Assembly (NCBI GenBank): GCA_029721435.1
Contig: CM056573.1
Coordinates: 121,669,447 to 121,733,446, forward strand
Length of the DNA stretch: 64,000 bases
From: Gymnothorax reevesii
Lineage: Eukaryota > Chordata > Actinopteri > Anguilliformes > Muraenidae
Direction: 5' to 3'
Shown here: positions 36,131 through 48,360 of the stretch, piece by piece
How positions within the stretch are numbered: position 1 is the stretch's first letter
Layout: each line of letters opens with the position of its first letter
Notes under the pieces: model-generated
Databases searched by the model: none
The model's input: only the letters and a program-made list of their open reading frames with translations
What the model was told of the DNA's origin: nothing
Made by a program: the position numbers and the translations under genes

Positions 36131-36493
36131 CCTTGTTTGTGAATGACTGAGCATTTCAGGGAAGCTGCTTTTATACCCAATCATGGCACCCACCTGTTCC
36201 CAATTAGCCCGTTCACCTGTGGGATGTTCCAAATAAGTGTTTGATGAGCATTCCTCAACTCTCTCAGTCTTTTTTGCCACTTGTACCAGCTTTTTTGAAA
36301 CGTGTTGCAGGCATCAAATTCCAAATGAGCTAATGTTTGCAAAAAATTAAAGTTCACCAGTTCAAACATTAAGTAACTTGTCTTTGCAGTGTATTCAATT
36401 GAATATAGGTTGAAAAGGATTTGCAAATCATTGTATTCTGTTTTTATTCACGATTTACACAACGTGCCAACTTCACTGGTTTTGGGTTTTGTA

Positions 36494-39400
36494 TAACAGG
36501 CCGAAGCTATCTCAATGAAGGAGAGAAAAAGCTACTTTCTGCAGCAAAAGTTCAACATGGTATTGATACATCATTCTACTGTCAAATATAGTCATTAGAT
36601 ATTAAAAACGCTTAATACCCTACCATTGATTTCATGCATATTCATCCCTCGAAGAATTCAGTGGTCACCTAAAGCCTCAAATGATCTCTTACTGAAATGC
36701 AACTTCAATAATTTCTCAGGTTTATCTGCGTAAGGCACAATTATACAGTAGTTTAGGCCCACATGAAACTTTCCGAATTATCTATTGCTTCACATATTTT
36801 TTCCAATTCCAGACAGCATAAACTTTCCACAGTAATTGAAAGATATTGATTGGACCCTCAGAAAAGTATTAAAACCATTGCATTACAAGTTTGGTCATGT
36901 CCTCTCATGTTTACGTATCTGAATCTGATCTGAATTCGGCGAATGCACTGGAAAAAAAAAAAGATGCCAAAAGCCAGTCATAAGTGCTTCGGTTACGCTT
37001 ATGAGATGGAAATGTGATAAAGACATGGGTATGGGGATTAATTCCGAATGGAACTGGACTGGAGGGCTGATTGATTCTCTGGAGGAGAAATTAAATGCTA
37101 TGATGGAGAGTTTTTCTTCATGCTGTGCAAGTACAACTATCATTGTATGGAGTAGCTATACATTACTTATTAACAGCTAGCTAGCTAGCGAGCCATTTCC
37201 TTTTTTCGGCTAACCACCGCAGTCACAGAGCTAGTTCACTTCTTTGGTGAAGAAGATTAACTGTTAGCCTTTGCTAGTCATACTGCATGTGCTCGCATTT
37301 TGCTTAATGTGGCAATTTGTTTTAGAATTTATACTGCATTCAACAAAATAGAATGCCCAGGTTTTCATGCATTTAAAAATCAAACAGCTAGGGTAGTATA
37401 TTGCCAGCTTTTTTCCTGATAGTGGAATGTCTATCTTGTTAAAATAAAGTATATTTCAGACATTGCTGCTTCAGTGAGTTATACTTGCTCCTTATAGGCT
37501 GTGAAGCTATAATAGCAAGCCATCCACTGCAGGGTAACATTTTGACTGTTAAATAAGCTGTTCCCTTTGTGGGTACGTGTGCTGGCTGATGGGGCTTTGT
37601 AGAAAAAATGACAAAATTCAAAACTTAATGTTTTTGGCTTGGAGGGGTTCCTGGTGACCACTGATGTCCATCCACACCAATATTCATAAACTCATACTAA
37701 ATTCCTCTTGAAAATCATTAATTCATATTGAAGTTCATGAGTCAAAAGTTGATTTGTATTAAAAATGTGATTTTATAATCATTTGACAGAGTGCATTTTG
37801 AGGATCCTGAGAACTTGGGGAGCCACTTGGGGAGCCATCTTCCTTAGCTCATAAACAGGGAATTATTTTGAATAACACACTCAGAAGAAGTACACTTGTG
37901 GTCAAGGAGTTTTTTTATCCCAGAAATGTACTGTTTTAACTCCCAGCCATTTTTCAATTCTCAGTTTTTTTTTAAACAATTTCATTGCTGAAGATTTCTT
38001 GCATTTGCTGGCCTTTTTCTGGAGCAAAATTATGTAAACGAAGGAAATATGATGGGATTCTAAATTCTACATGTGTCTTGTTTCGTTTAAGCAATTTCCC
38101 TCCTCTCTGTGAAACTCAAATCTTGAATTTAAAAGCCTTAGATAGCTTAATGCATATATAGCCAGATTTGGCTTCTGTGCAAAGGGGTTAACCAATTTAA
38201 GTCAACAAAACAACTCCAAAGGAGTGGAGAATTTAGAATGAAATAAGTGAAGTTATAGTCATTCCACATCACTGTAACATGACTGCCAAAGCATTCCTTG
38301 GGCAGTCACTGGATCAACCTTTTCAAAGGACAGAAAGATGGCGACCTCCAGTGTTATCATCATTCAGATACATTCTCCTTATTTGAAGCATTGCAACTTC
38401 ACAAAAAAAAAAACACACACACACAAAAAAGCAAAAAAACAAAAACAAAAAACAGGTCACGATATCTTGACTCCATTAGTTATTCTTTGATTAACTTTTT
38501 CTGCAAATGCTTTCTTTCACTGTACATATGGCAAAATCAGCAAAAATCAGCACTATATGGCTCCAATCCCAAGGCGCCATTTGGCAAAAATGCCAAAACA
38601 CTCTAAAAACAACCAGTGAAAATTAAATCCAGGATACAGTAAAAACCACACAGACACCTTAGGACCGTCTCTGCAGTGAGTGACATTCACCAAAAATGTA
38701 ACAATTAAGGCCTGAATTCACCATAAGTCATGAACCATATTCAGGATGGATGCCCTCAACTTTCTGAACTTCTCACATTCGTGGGCAGCATTGAATCGGG
38801 AGTTAGCACCAGGTGACCACAACTGCAAAAACAGGGCAATGCAAAGGAAGTCAGAGCACAACATTTAACCGTTGAAAAACAACTGACGATTTCAGGTAAC
38901 AGGACACCCCCCCCCAAAAAAAACAATTCTTTTTATTGCACACTTCTAAATCTGATGCCAAGTCTACATTGAAGGTGCCCTCCCTGTCCATCGAGCCCCA
39001 CTACGCCCATTGTGTGAAGAAAGAGCAATTCTTGCAGCTCCCCGCTTTTGTGCTGCTGGAATTGTACAGCACTGAAAAACTGGTGATGTAATGTTCTAGC
39101 AGGTGCTTCCGATTGGCTAAGGCTTTTAAACGCCAACTCCAGCAGCCCTTCAGAACCAGAGCACCGCTCTCCAGCAACAGAGCAGAGAGATGCTGAAATT
39201 TCCAAACCCTTTATACCCGCACTCTTCTGAATAGGATTATTTATGGGCAGCGGGTAACTCAAAGGTCAGAATCTTAGATTATATATCATGCAAAATAATG
39301 GCATCTGAAACCACAGGAAATGGCAGGACTTGTCCGACAGGTTGATTTCAGCTTTCCTGACACTCCAAACAAAGGGGAAAGAAGTCTGCACCATAAGAGT

Positions 39401-40708
39401 GAAAGCAGCAAATCCAAGCACAAGTAAAATAACAATCACAGAATTCACCGCAATACAGAATAAGGCAATTTTGCTGACTGGTCCAACAAGAGTGGAAGGT
39501 TCAAGAAAACTCATAAATTCACCCTTCACTGAACAAAACTTTGTTTCTGCCAACTGGCACTTGAACCCATGCTAGATTAATTAGCAAGCTACAGCAACCA
39601 ACATCCAGTGCATGACTGACGAGGAATCCAGCTTGACATGCTATGAAGAAGTCCATGCAAAACCATGCACATCCAAATTATTCATGCACTGTCATTTAGG
39701 AGCATACTAAATTCAATATTGTTAAGTGAGAATTAAATAGGGCGTCAGTTTTACAAGGAATTAGTTTTAAAGAATGATTGCCATTTCTGTTTGGACAGGG
39801 CATTTCTCAACTTGGAAACATGCCTAATTGAGATTGTGATTGCGTCTTCGTAAAATAAACTTAGACATAAAACATTTAGGGAAATATGACAGTGGTGCTA
39901 ATCAAAGTTTGAAACCGAAAAACAATGCAGACTAAAGAAGAATGGCGCTACAATGTTGGTAACATATCCGCCAACAGATTTTTCTTGTCCATATTCACCG
40001 CAGGAATCAGTCGAAGTAATAACACATGTATTCATAATTAAATTACCACTGACGGTGTAGTGTATGGTAGCAACAAAGGTGCACACTGGGATGCCCAGTG
40101 AAGGGATCATGCAATTTCGTGTAACATCATACAGCGCTGCAAAGCATAAAAACCTTCAGCTATGATCTTATCCACAAATATACGAAACAAAGGGGACGAC
40201 TTAATATTTGGGGAATGGGGCGGGTATCGGGGGCGTAGTATAAACGCGTATTAAAATATGTCGGATTGTCAACACGCACAACAGTTTAAATGCATTTTTC
40301 ACGAAAAGGAGAGAAAAACAGAACCAATTACCCTATTGAATAAGCCAACCTCCAACTTAGTTACTTCGCAATGCAATCTGGGCAAGTGCTTTTTGGAAAA
40401 CAATAAGAATGGCAATCATGCAATTCAGTGCAGTGAATTTCAGTAGCCGCATAGACACTCAAAACCAACTCGTAAACATCCACATATAAGCCATTGTGCA
40501 CAGGGTATTCAGTCAACGAGCTGAGACACTAACTATGAGCAATCTAACTTGACCAGACAAAAAGCCTTTATCTTCAACGGCTTGCTTACAAGACGACCAG
40601 CCAAGTGTGATGTAGATGACTCATTGTTACAGACAAGTATAAAATATCATCTTGAGCATTCCAACGAGCAAGATATAGGGAAACACAAACTCAAATCTCA
40701 AATCTTAC
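36494..40708. other. gpr137c intron 1, right part; no gene seen
   Basis: Low repeat density compared with the rest of the intron. A short AGCTAGCT run is at about 37177-37192 and an A/CA-rich stretch at about 38400-38452. Nothing recognised as coding or RNA. Confidence 0.5.
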
Positions 40709-41095
40709 CTGTGCAAAATACAGATTCAGCAGACACAGCGTGAAGAACTGCAGGCATACGGGAAAACAGTACAAAAACCAGTAAGGCAACGGCTGTAACT
40801 GGTTCGCTTGAACAACGTTCTTGAAGTAAAACGAAAACAACGTAGTCCTGAGCGCTGACCACAGCAGACAGAGAAACAGAAAAACACTCTGATAGCTGAA
40901 GCGCTTGTGGCCATAGTGCAAAATGAGCCAGAGTTGCAGGTAAACAAACACAAAGAGCAACGAGTACAAAATTGTATAGACAACGGTTAGTCCGAGCTCC
41001 ACAGAAGGGAGGACCGCAGCTCGAATCGGTTCATCAGTTGTGTCCGTTACAGACGTAAAAACACTAAGACTGACCTGGTTGTCGGTTAACAACAT
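40709..41095 (-). CDS. gpr137c: gpr137c exon 1 (start codon and TM1-3)
   Basis: The first coding exon, 129 codons, starts at the ATG complementary to 41093-41095 ([13 protein letters not shown]) and ends LLNLYFAQ before donor GTAAGA. An upstream in-frame ATG exists at 41212, but the downstream one gives the short luminal N-terminus usual for the family. Three hydrophobic segments are visible: [37 protein letters not shown], and the one from [33 protein letters not shown] and FSFYFK are family signatures. It joins exon 2 in phase 0 across a 36.8-kb intron. Paralogue choice rests on exon 3 and the txndc16 neighbour; gpr137ba-like features in exons 1-2 leave some doubt. Confidence 0.93.
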
Positions 41096-42178
41096 AGCGG
41101 ACAGGTAAAAATATCCAGGACTGTCTAAATACCTATTCGTAACTATTAATTTTAAAATGATAAAACGCCAGAACTTTTCATTTCTTTTTCTTGTGAATTT
41201 TAAAAATAACAATAAATGCCAACCTACATGAAAGTACCAAGTTAGCTATAATTAAAAACAGTTAGTGTAGCAAAATAGCTGAAGCGACCCACAAAAAACT
41301 GCAATAGCTCCGGCTTAAAAAGAGACAAACAAGAAAAAAACACCTCCGCGGCAGCCCCGCAATCTCTGTTGAGGAGCTCCTTCTATGCAAAAAACAACTC
41401 TTGGAGAAGGGGAGACGTGATGGGGGAGCGATCAGCTGAGCAAGACTGCAATTTCAGATCCGCCCCCTAACCAGTTGGCAACTGTTCTCTGAACTCACGG
41501 CTCACGCCATATTGGCTCTCTGTCCAAACAATGCTGCAAGTATTAGCTATTTGAGCCAAAATGGAATCAAATACTTGCTTTTTCCTCCATATAAACCCAT
41601 AGTTCCCAATGCCCGCCTACGACATTACTGCGGCTATTCATTGGACAGACAAGTGCCCAGCCTACCACTTTATACATTTCAATTGGTTTGTGATGATATC
41701 AGCTTCAAACAGTCAGCCTTCAGATGTCTGTTATTGGCTTACTCCACCACGTGAACAGTCTTAAATATTAAGATTTGATTGGATTACACAGACGTCCGGG
41801 GACTCTCTGTTACCGGAAGATGAATTTTATACTGGAACGTTCATCTACTGATAAGTAGCAGTTATTCGTATTATCCATCTCCGAGCGTGCTATATTGCGG
41901 TGGATGTTCGAAAATCGGGAGCTCACGAATGATATATTTGACAAGAATCACCAATTTCATGCCTAGCCTTAGTCTTTCATTGTCGGTGCAAGTTTGCCCG
42001 GATAACTGGCCAGCTGATTGCACTTTGTTTACGTCGGGTATATAAACTAACTAGCCAAGTTGGTTAACATGTACCGGTAAGTTATCTGGCTGGCTCCCAA
42101 ACTAGCTAGCTGGATAGCTTGCCAATCAGCTGTTGCAGTGTATGCGGTGACTCAGTGAAATTGTGGGATTTTTATTTT
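41096..42178. promoter_or_regulatory. Divergent promoter region of gpr137c and txndc16
   Basis: The 1083 bp between the two start codons must contain both 5' UTRs and promoters. Visible candidate sites include an ETS/GABPA-type ACCGGAAG at 41812-41819, a CCAAT box (ATTGG, about 41778-41782) and further ATTGG near 41640 and 41682. No clear TATA box was placed for either gene. ETS and CCAAT sites are common in bidirectional housekeeping promoters. Transcription start sites cannot be set from sequence alone. Confidence 0.75.
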
Positions 42179-42350
42179 ATGACAGCGTTGATTAGTATGG
42201 CGTGGGCTTGTTTGATCTTAATCCTGCTGTGTATACGAGATAAGTCATGTATGACAGAGGGCACATCAAAACTGGTGGAGCATACAAAAGCCTCCTTTTT
42301 TCGATGTGTGCAGCCTGGGAAGACCTCATTCGTTTATTTTGGGAACGAAG
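42179..42350 (+). CDS. txndc16: txndc16 exon 1 (signal peptide)
   Basis: Starts at ATG 42179 and ends in phase 1 before donor GTACGC at 42351. The N-terminus MTALISMAWACLILILLC is a good signal peptide, fitting an ER luminal protein. The mature part SKLVEHTKASFFRCVQPG, then KTSFVYFGNE, matches the start of TXNDC16 (Leu-rich, 'QPGK.S..YF'). TXNDC16 (ERp90) is an ER protein with several thioredoxin-like domains; this N-terminal part lacks a CxxC motif. The identity is confirmed by exons 2-5. A second in-frame ATG seven codons on is an alternative start. Confidence 0.9.
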
Positions 42351-42464
42351 GTACGCAATTCCAAATGCACGACGAAGAGTATAAGATGGGACAGCTAGTA
42401 TAGTATCCAGGCAAATAAAGTCTTTAATATTTTGACCTGGGGGTTGGGCACACATGATTTGCAC

Positions 42465-42740
42465 GTGTGTGAAAGTTGTGAAGCTGTGCAAATATTTCGA
42501 GCGTGTTTGAGAAACTTCTGTGCATACAGATTTCATTTGCACGTGTAAGGTTTTGTAGCCGTTTGCGTATGGTTTGTGTGTGCATGAAAAACGCTTACAG
42601 ATATAATTGCTCGTGTAAAATGTTTTGTAGCTGTGGAAATATTTTGTGCTTGAGTGAAAATGTTTTGTGCAGAGAGACAAGTTATACGTGTAAAGTTTTG
42701 TAGCTGTAGAAATAGTTTGTTTATGTGTAATTAAAATTTG
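42465..42740. repeat. Degenerate tandem repeat, about 75-bp unit, four copies
   Basis: CGTGTAAAGTTTTGTAGCTG and variants recur at about 42467, 42543, 42612 and 42688 (spacings 76, 69, 76). Each is followed by a block like GAAATATTTTGTG. It begins about 115 bp after the txndc16 exon 1 donor. Confidence 0.72.
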
Positions 42741-44640
42741 TACTGGAATATTCTAAACGGAGGTTTCACACCGTAGAAGACGGACACACACATTTCCTAT
42801 CTGCATATTTGACATCAAACTTAAAAGCTACAAACTCCATATTACAAACACACATTTTGGTCCTTATTTTACACCTGAGGCCAACTTGCCATTCAGGAGG
42901 TTGCCCATGATTAGCCAGTCAGCACTTTGCCCACTGACAATTCACTCGGGTTGCAAAGGGTTCTTGAACATTCCGGAGGGTAAAATAAGCCAAGACGGTG
43001 CATTCTTGTGTTTTTGGTCTACTAACTAAAATTATTTAGATACCCAAACGCAGTTGTGTGACCGGATGCACCACAAAAAAAAAAAAAAAAAATCAAAAAC
43101 CCTATTTTCTTTTTCATAAGATTCCAGACTGCAAAAAACTGTGCCAATAAGGAAAGAAAAGTGACCTCGAGCCGCTATGAGAAACTGATTCATTCAGAAG
43201 TCTAGCACAGAGAACAACGCAGCTCTGGTTGAGTTTGAAACTCGCGCAGTGGATCAGGGATAAATATTAGTTACCTGGATTTAATGCCAGTTCTATGAGA
43301 ACAAGCGCAGCCTTGAAACAGGCTTCAGTATTGGTTTACCCATCCAAGGCTCTGCCTTGGTGCCTGAGAATGAAAATTTTGCTTTTCGACTGGTTGTGGG
43401 AAGTACTAGGGCCATCTTCCTATGGAATTCTGATGCTGTTGCTGTGCATCTACCCCGTGAAACTTGGCAACACACACTTGGAATTAGCTGGGCTTGCTCG
43501 AGGGCTGCGGATGTATGTACTCATTGAACTGGAGGTACATCCCAGTAACTACTATTTCTATACTCTGGTGCGTTGACTTTTGACGGGTATTGGTATTGGT
43601 TTACACCTAAGCCAAAGGCCTTTATGGAAGTGTGTACTCCAAGTTGGTCCCAACCACAGGTCTACGGTCGAGCGCTGCCAGCTTGGTGGTCTAGCACCTG
43701 GCAATGGCTCGAGCCAAAAACAATATCAGTTCTGCGGCCGGGCTTTGCCGACCCTCGGGTTTCACTCGGACAGTCAAGGGTGACAGCAACAGCTGGAATA
43801 AATTGAGTGTCTTCAGTCTGGTCCTGAAGGGTTGTGAGCTAATAAAGCCCACAGCACTGAAATAGACAGTGACCCAGAAGTCATATCCCTGAAAAGCATC
43901 CTAGAAGACATAATAATGCTAGTAGAGTGTGCCCTCCGCTCTGCAGGAGAGGAGCGGCACACTGCTGTATAACCTCAGTGGATTGCCTCACATACCCAGT
44001 GGGAGAGGCGTTGCACTGACAGGGACCCCCAGAGCCTGGCTGCTGTGATAGATAAACAAATGTTTGAATTCTTTGAAACCAGCCATGTGCTTCACAAATT
44101 GACAGAGTGCATGCAGAGGGCACTGAGTGTGAAGACACTTCTTGATGTTCGTGTGAGGAGGGGGTAAAAAAGGCCCTCAGGGGAATGACTGTTGCCCGAA
44201 ATGAGGAGGTGATGACCTTTGGTCGGAGGGACGGGTTCGGATAAAGTTTCACTGACCTGATATCATCACTAATCAGGGATAGCTGTGAGTCCATAAACCT
44301 TTGAGCCAAAATTTTAGCCGAACAGGATTTCAATTAGCCAAATTCTACCAGTCTCAGCCAAATGCAAGTTGAAATAAAGGAAAAAATATAGGATGTAAAG
44401 AGACAAAAATCTATTGTTATTTCTTCTGTTAATAACGATTGCACTTAATTTAATAATACAATTTTCCCTTACAAGAACTGTTTGATGGGAACATGGCATT
44501 CAGTACTTACTATCTGGAATTAGGCGAAGTTCAACTATTGATTTTTTTACCGGAAACCTTCTGATCTCTGACACGAACACCCAAGAGTCCCGAGCATTGG
44601 ACCCTTGTCAATCAGAGCGCAATTGTAGAGGTGCTAATGG
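42741..44640. other. txndc16 intron 1; no gene assigned
   Basis: Contains a 19-base A run at about 43074-43092. Moderately GC-rich ORF-like stretches occur at 43290-43810 and 43880-44330, but no domain was recognised. GTATTGGTTTAC occurs twice (about 43328 and 43590), which hints at an unrecognised repeat. Confidence 0.4.
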
Positions 44641-46690
44641 AAACCTTTATTTATTGCTTTGCAAATATTTTTGGGTGGAATTTGCTGCATGAATTTGCAG
44701 TTCAGTTCAACTGTTTATTTGTCTCATAACTGGGGTATTCAAATAGCAGGCAATAAAATAATACTGGACATACTAATACAGTTTAAAACACGGCATAGAG
44801 TGCAATACAAAAGTAACAAAAATTTATCACCCTTATCACATCACAGTATCACAACAAACCACCGATACAGGAGTGCTCCATGGGGAGCGGGAGAGATAAA
44901 TTAATTAGTTGTTCAATTTATCGTACGACCCAGCTCAATTCATGCCCGGATAGAAACAGGGACAAAGGAATATTTAAGCCTGTTTTTTAGGGCTTTTGGG
45001 GCACACAGGCGAACTCCAGAAGGGAAGAGCTGATATTCATCTCTGAGAGGGTGGGCACTATGATCCATAATGCTCCTGGCTTTGTTAAGCACCTGTTTGC
45101 TGAAGATTGCATTCAAGTTTCTCAGTGGAACCCCTGATATTTTGCTTGTCATCTTAACAATTCGGTCAAGAGCATTTCTGTGTCTGACACTCAGATTCCC
45201 ATACCAGCAAACAATGGAAAATGACAACTGACTCAATGTTAGCTCTGTAGAATAGTGACATTAGAGTCTTATCCACCTGAAACTTAGCCAGTTTTCTGAA
45301 ACAGAACAGGCGCTGCTGGCCTTTCTTACAGAGCATTTCAGTGTTGACATCAAACTTCAGGTTGTTGTCTATTATAGTGCCCAGGTACTCGTAGTTGGAC
45401 ACTACCTCCACAGTTTGGCCCTTGATCACTGTGCTCTGGGGAGCAGGGGGGGCTCGCCTAAAATCAGTAACCATGTCCTTAGTCTTAGAGATGTTTAGCT
45501 GGAGAAAGGCGTCAACAACAGGACCATGGCTGACCTCCTCCTCATTTAGTAGGCTGACTACTACTGAGTCATCTGCCAATTTCAATGTGTCTTGCTGGGT
45601 GGTGGCTGCGACAATCATCTGTGTATAAAATATACAGGAGTGGGGAGAGAACGCACCCCTGCGGTGACCCAGTAGATGTAATCAGCTCTCAAGAGAGAGA
45701 GCTGTTCACCCTGACTCTCTGGGTTCTGTCAGTGAGGAAGTCCAGGACCCAGCCCACCATGTTTGAGTCAAGGTGAAAGTTATTGACCAGCTTATCAACC
45801 AGTAAGTGTGGTTGAATAGTGTTGAATGCTGATGAAAAATCAACAAACAACAACCTCGCATGTGTCTTGCTGCCCTCAAGGTGCTTATACCGGAGATTTA
45901 GTAGGGTAATTTTGACATCCTGCACACTCCTGTGAGCTCTCTAAGCAAACTGCAAAGGATCCAATAATGGCTCTGTTTTAGTCAACAGCTCACTTTTAAT
46001 CATCCTTTCAAAAGTTTTCATGACCAGTGAGGTTAAGGCAACGGGCCTGAAATCATTTAGCACCTTAGGGTGGTTGCATTTAGCTACAGGCACCACTGTA
46101 GACCGTTTCCAGAGAGATGGAACATTCTGCTGGTTGAGAGATAGTCTAAAAATATCAAAAAAGATGGGGCCTAGCTGCTCTGCACACACCCTAAGTAGGA
46201 GGCTGCCTATATTGTTTGGACCTGGGCTTTTCCCCTGTTTACAGTTCTTGAAACACTTGACCACACGGTCTACACTAAAGGAGGGATTGAACAAGGGGGC
46301 AGTCAAGAAACCTTTTCTGAGTTCTACGTGTTGTGCACTGAAATCATGAGTGTCAAAACGAACATAATGGTTGTTAAGGTCATGAGCCAGCTGAACATCA
46401 GAACTGTAGCCGTTGAGCACAATGTTGCTCCTTTTCTCTTCTTTCGTGCCTACAATGGTTTTCATACTGTCCCAGACGGAACCCAGGTCGTTAGACCTAA
46501 GTTGGGACTCAACCTTGTCTTTATATTTCTTCTTGCCTGCCCTGATTCCACGCTTAATCTCTTTCTGTAGCCTGAACAGCTCTACATGATTTCCCTCTTT
46601 AAAAGCCCTTTTCTTTTGGAGCAATACCATTTTAAAGACTTTGTAACCCAAGGCTTAGAATTGGGATTAAACTCACTCTACTAAAGGTCA
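44640..46690 (-). mobile_element. L2/CR1-group LINE, 5'-truncated and decayed
   Basis: A LINE on the minus strand. Coding remnants run from about 46651 down to 44940; the stretch to about 44640 is likely 3' UTR. The 5' end is missing, so there is no endonuclease. Assignment to the Jockey-superfamily L2/CR1 group is by motif recognition. A second, shorter fragment of similar type is at 59460-60070. Confidence 0.8.
44940..46651 (-). pseudogene. LINE reverse transcriptase, stops and frameshifts
   Basis: In order on the minus strand: a Lys/Arg-rich linker, GKSPGPNNIGSLLLRVCAEQ, NDFRPVALTSLVMKTFERMI and DPLQFA; then a stop near 45935, LLFVDFSSAFNTIQPHLL (motif A), GSPQGCVLSPLLYILYTDD (motif B), and after a frameshift KLADDSVVVSLLNE (motif C, ADD kept). 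SNYEYLGTIIDNNLKF and a further frame change follow before LPSGVRLCAPKAL. Three frames are used, so it is inactive. Confidence 0.85.
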
Positions 46691-48358
46691 GATTTCCTTT
46701 AAGACTAGTGAACGCAAAAGAAAAGAAAATATATCGGTAAAATCCGGTCCTGTCAATGACTCTAGTCAAGGTGGAAAAAAAGTCTGGCCACGGAGCAAGC
46801 ATATTCAAATACTGGCACGTGCATGACTTGAACAGGCAACGAACATGAGGGTCTGGTTGGATGAGGGGGGGCACTGTCTTTTGATCCTAGTTTATGCATA
46901 CGAGACTGCAATGTTGTTTTAATAATAATGATAAAGAACCTCGGCGTGCAGGTTATGGAAGCGATAATTGGGTACAGATGGTAGGTTCCTGCCAGTCTTG
47001 TGACAGTTTGCTCCCATTTTGCGCCTATATTGTGGCGCAGGGAGCCAGCATATGGCCTGCATATAACTAGACGAGCGGGAATCCCCAAGTAGTTCTGTAT
47101 ACCACACTGCGGCGCTAGCAGTTTTTACATAAATTATGATGAGCGGAAAGCAAGCAGTTATGGTAAGATTGAAAGCGGGCGGCCCGGCGGAGTGCGTATC
47201 GGAATATCACTGAGGGGAGGGGCTGAAGCGGACTTTTTGAAGTGGAATGGGGAATATGAGAGGCGATACGCATGACAGACAGGAAGATTGATTCTATGTA
47301 CTGCTGGAGCAAAATGATGCTCTTCACCAAATTTCTCGTCACCTTCAGGATTTTAGTCGCCAGATTGGAGCAACGTTCACCAATGGCGATTTGGAGAGCG
47401 GGTAGCGCGATCCCTGACTAATGGTCATATGGGTTGTATAGTCTGGGCACGTAGGTCACCCACCCTTTTGGCCGAGGCCAGGGCTAAGATGAGAGCTGTC
47501 TTAATTGATATGATTTGCTATGCCACCTAACTCACTACTCAAAAAGTGGACCTGAAAGTCTATCAAGCACAGTCTGAAGATCCCATTGCGAGACCAGGTG
47601 TCAAGTGGGTGGTCTCAGCTGACAGGTTCCTGGCTGTGAAGTGGCCTGACTCATCACGGCCAGATGTAATCCTACAACAAACGCCTAAGAATGGATTCTG
47701 CATGATTGTTTTCAGACAAATCCTGCAAAAAGTCCTGAATACTTCACTGCCAGCATGAGCATGGCTTGAGGTTCCTAGCCTTTCGCATGTCTGCTAACCT
47801 TTACCAGTGAGCTATGTAGACTTTAGAGATGGAAGGGGCACATGCATTTTGGATTGTGGAGACCTCTACAGCAGAGAGATCCAAACCACTCAATCTCATT
47901 CACTAAATCTCAAAACCATGAGTGGTCGCCCCAGAATTAGGCGAGTAAGCATGGCGCCCCCTGCTCGATGTAAGCCCTTAGGTTGGTCCGGTATCGGCCG
48001 TAAACCTGCCACCGTTAGTTGTACAAGGTCTGGGAACCATCTGGCACAATTATGACATAGGTGCTGGGCTTCCGAACCATGTGGACCAACTGCATTACTA
48101 GACGTTGGGGTGGGAATGCATACAACTGGACTGGGGGAATGAGTCAACACATCTAGCCCTAACTGGGCAATATCAGCAGCCTGGACATCCCATCAACTGC
48201 TGTGTTCAGGACCCTTGGCACGTGTTAGGCCTTCAGGGATGCACAGATGACCCCAGCCAGAATGGATGCTGCTACCCTGTGATGACCCAGGGATCTGACA
48301 TTCTGCTGTCTGTTGAGGTAGACCCACTGCTGTGGTGTTGTCTCACCTCACCATGATG
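46691..48358. other. txndc16 intron 1; no gene assigned
   Basis: Balanced base composition, with plus-strand ORFs at 47546-47758, 47807-48055 and 48105-48356 that lie close together but show no recognised domain. They could be remnants of an unidentified element. No ends or repeats were found. Confidence 0.4.
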
Positions 48359-48360
48359 TA

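Larger units (their letters stand above)
34299..36491 (-). mobile_element. Full-length Tc1 transposon, interrupted by a hAT MITE
   Basis: Long inverted repeats of roughly 190 bp begin CAAAACCCAAAACCAGTGAA at the left and appear inverted at the right, each next to TA (34297-34298 and 36492-36493). Without the inserted MITE and its duplicate, the element is about 1.6 kb, the usual Tc1 size. It encodes a decayed transposase on the minus strand. Related TIR sequence occurs at 56276-56391. Confidence 0.92.

Noticed and set aside
42192..42680. 162-codon minus-strand open frame over txndc16 exon 1
   Set aside because: Antisense to a well-supported exon and its adjoining tandem repeat; no family features.
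43290..44333. Possible gene in two opposed open frames
   Set aside because: No domains, no splice pattern, and overlap of frames; left as unassigned intron sequence.
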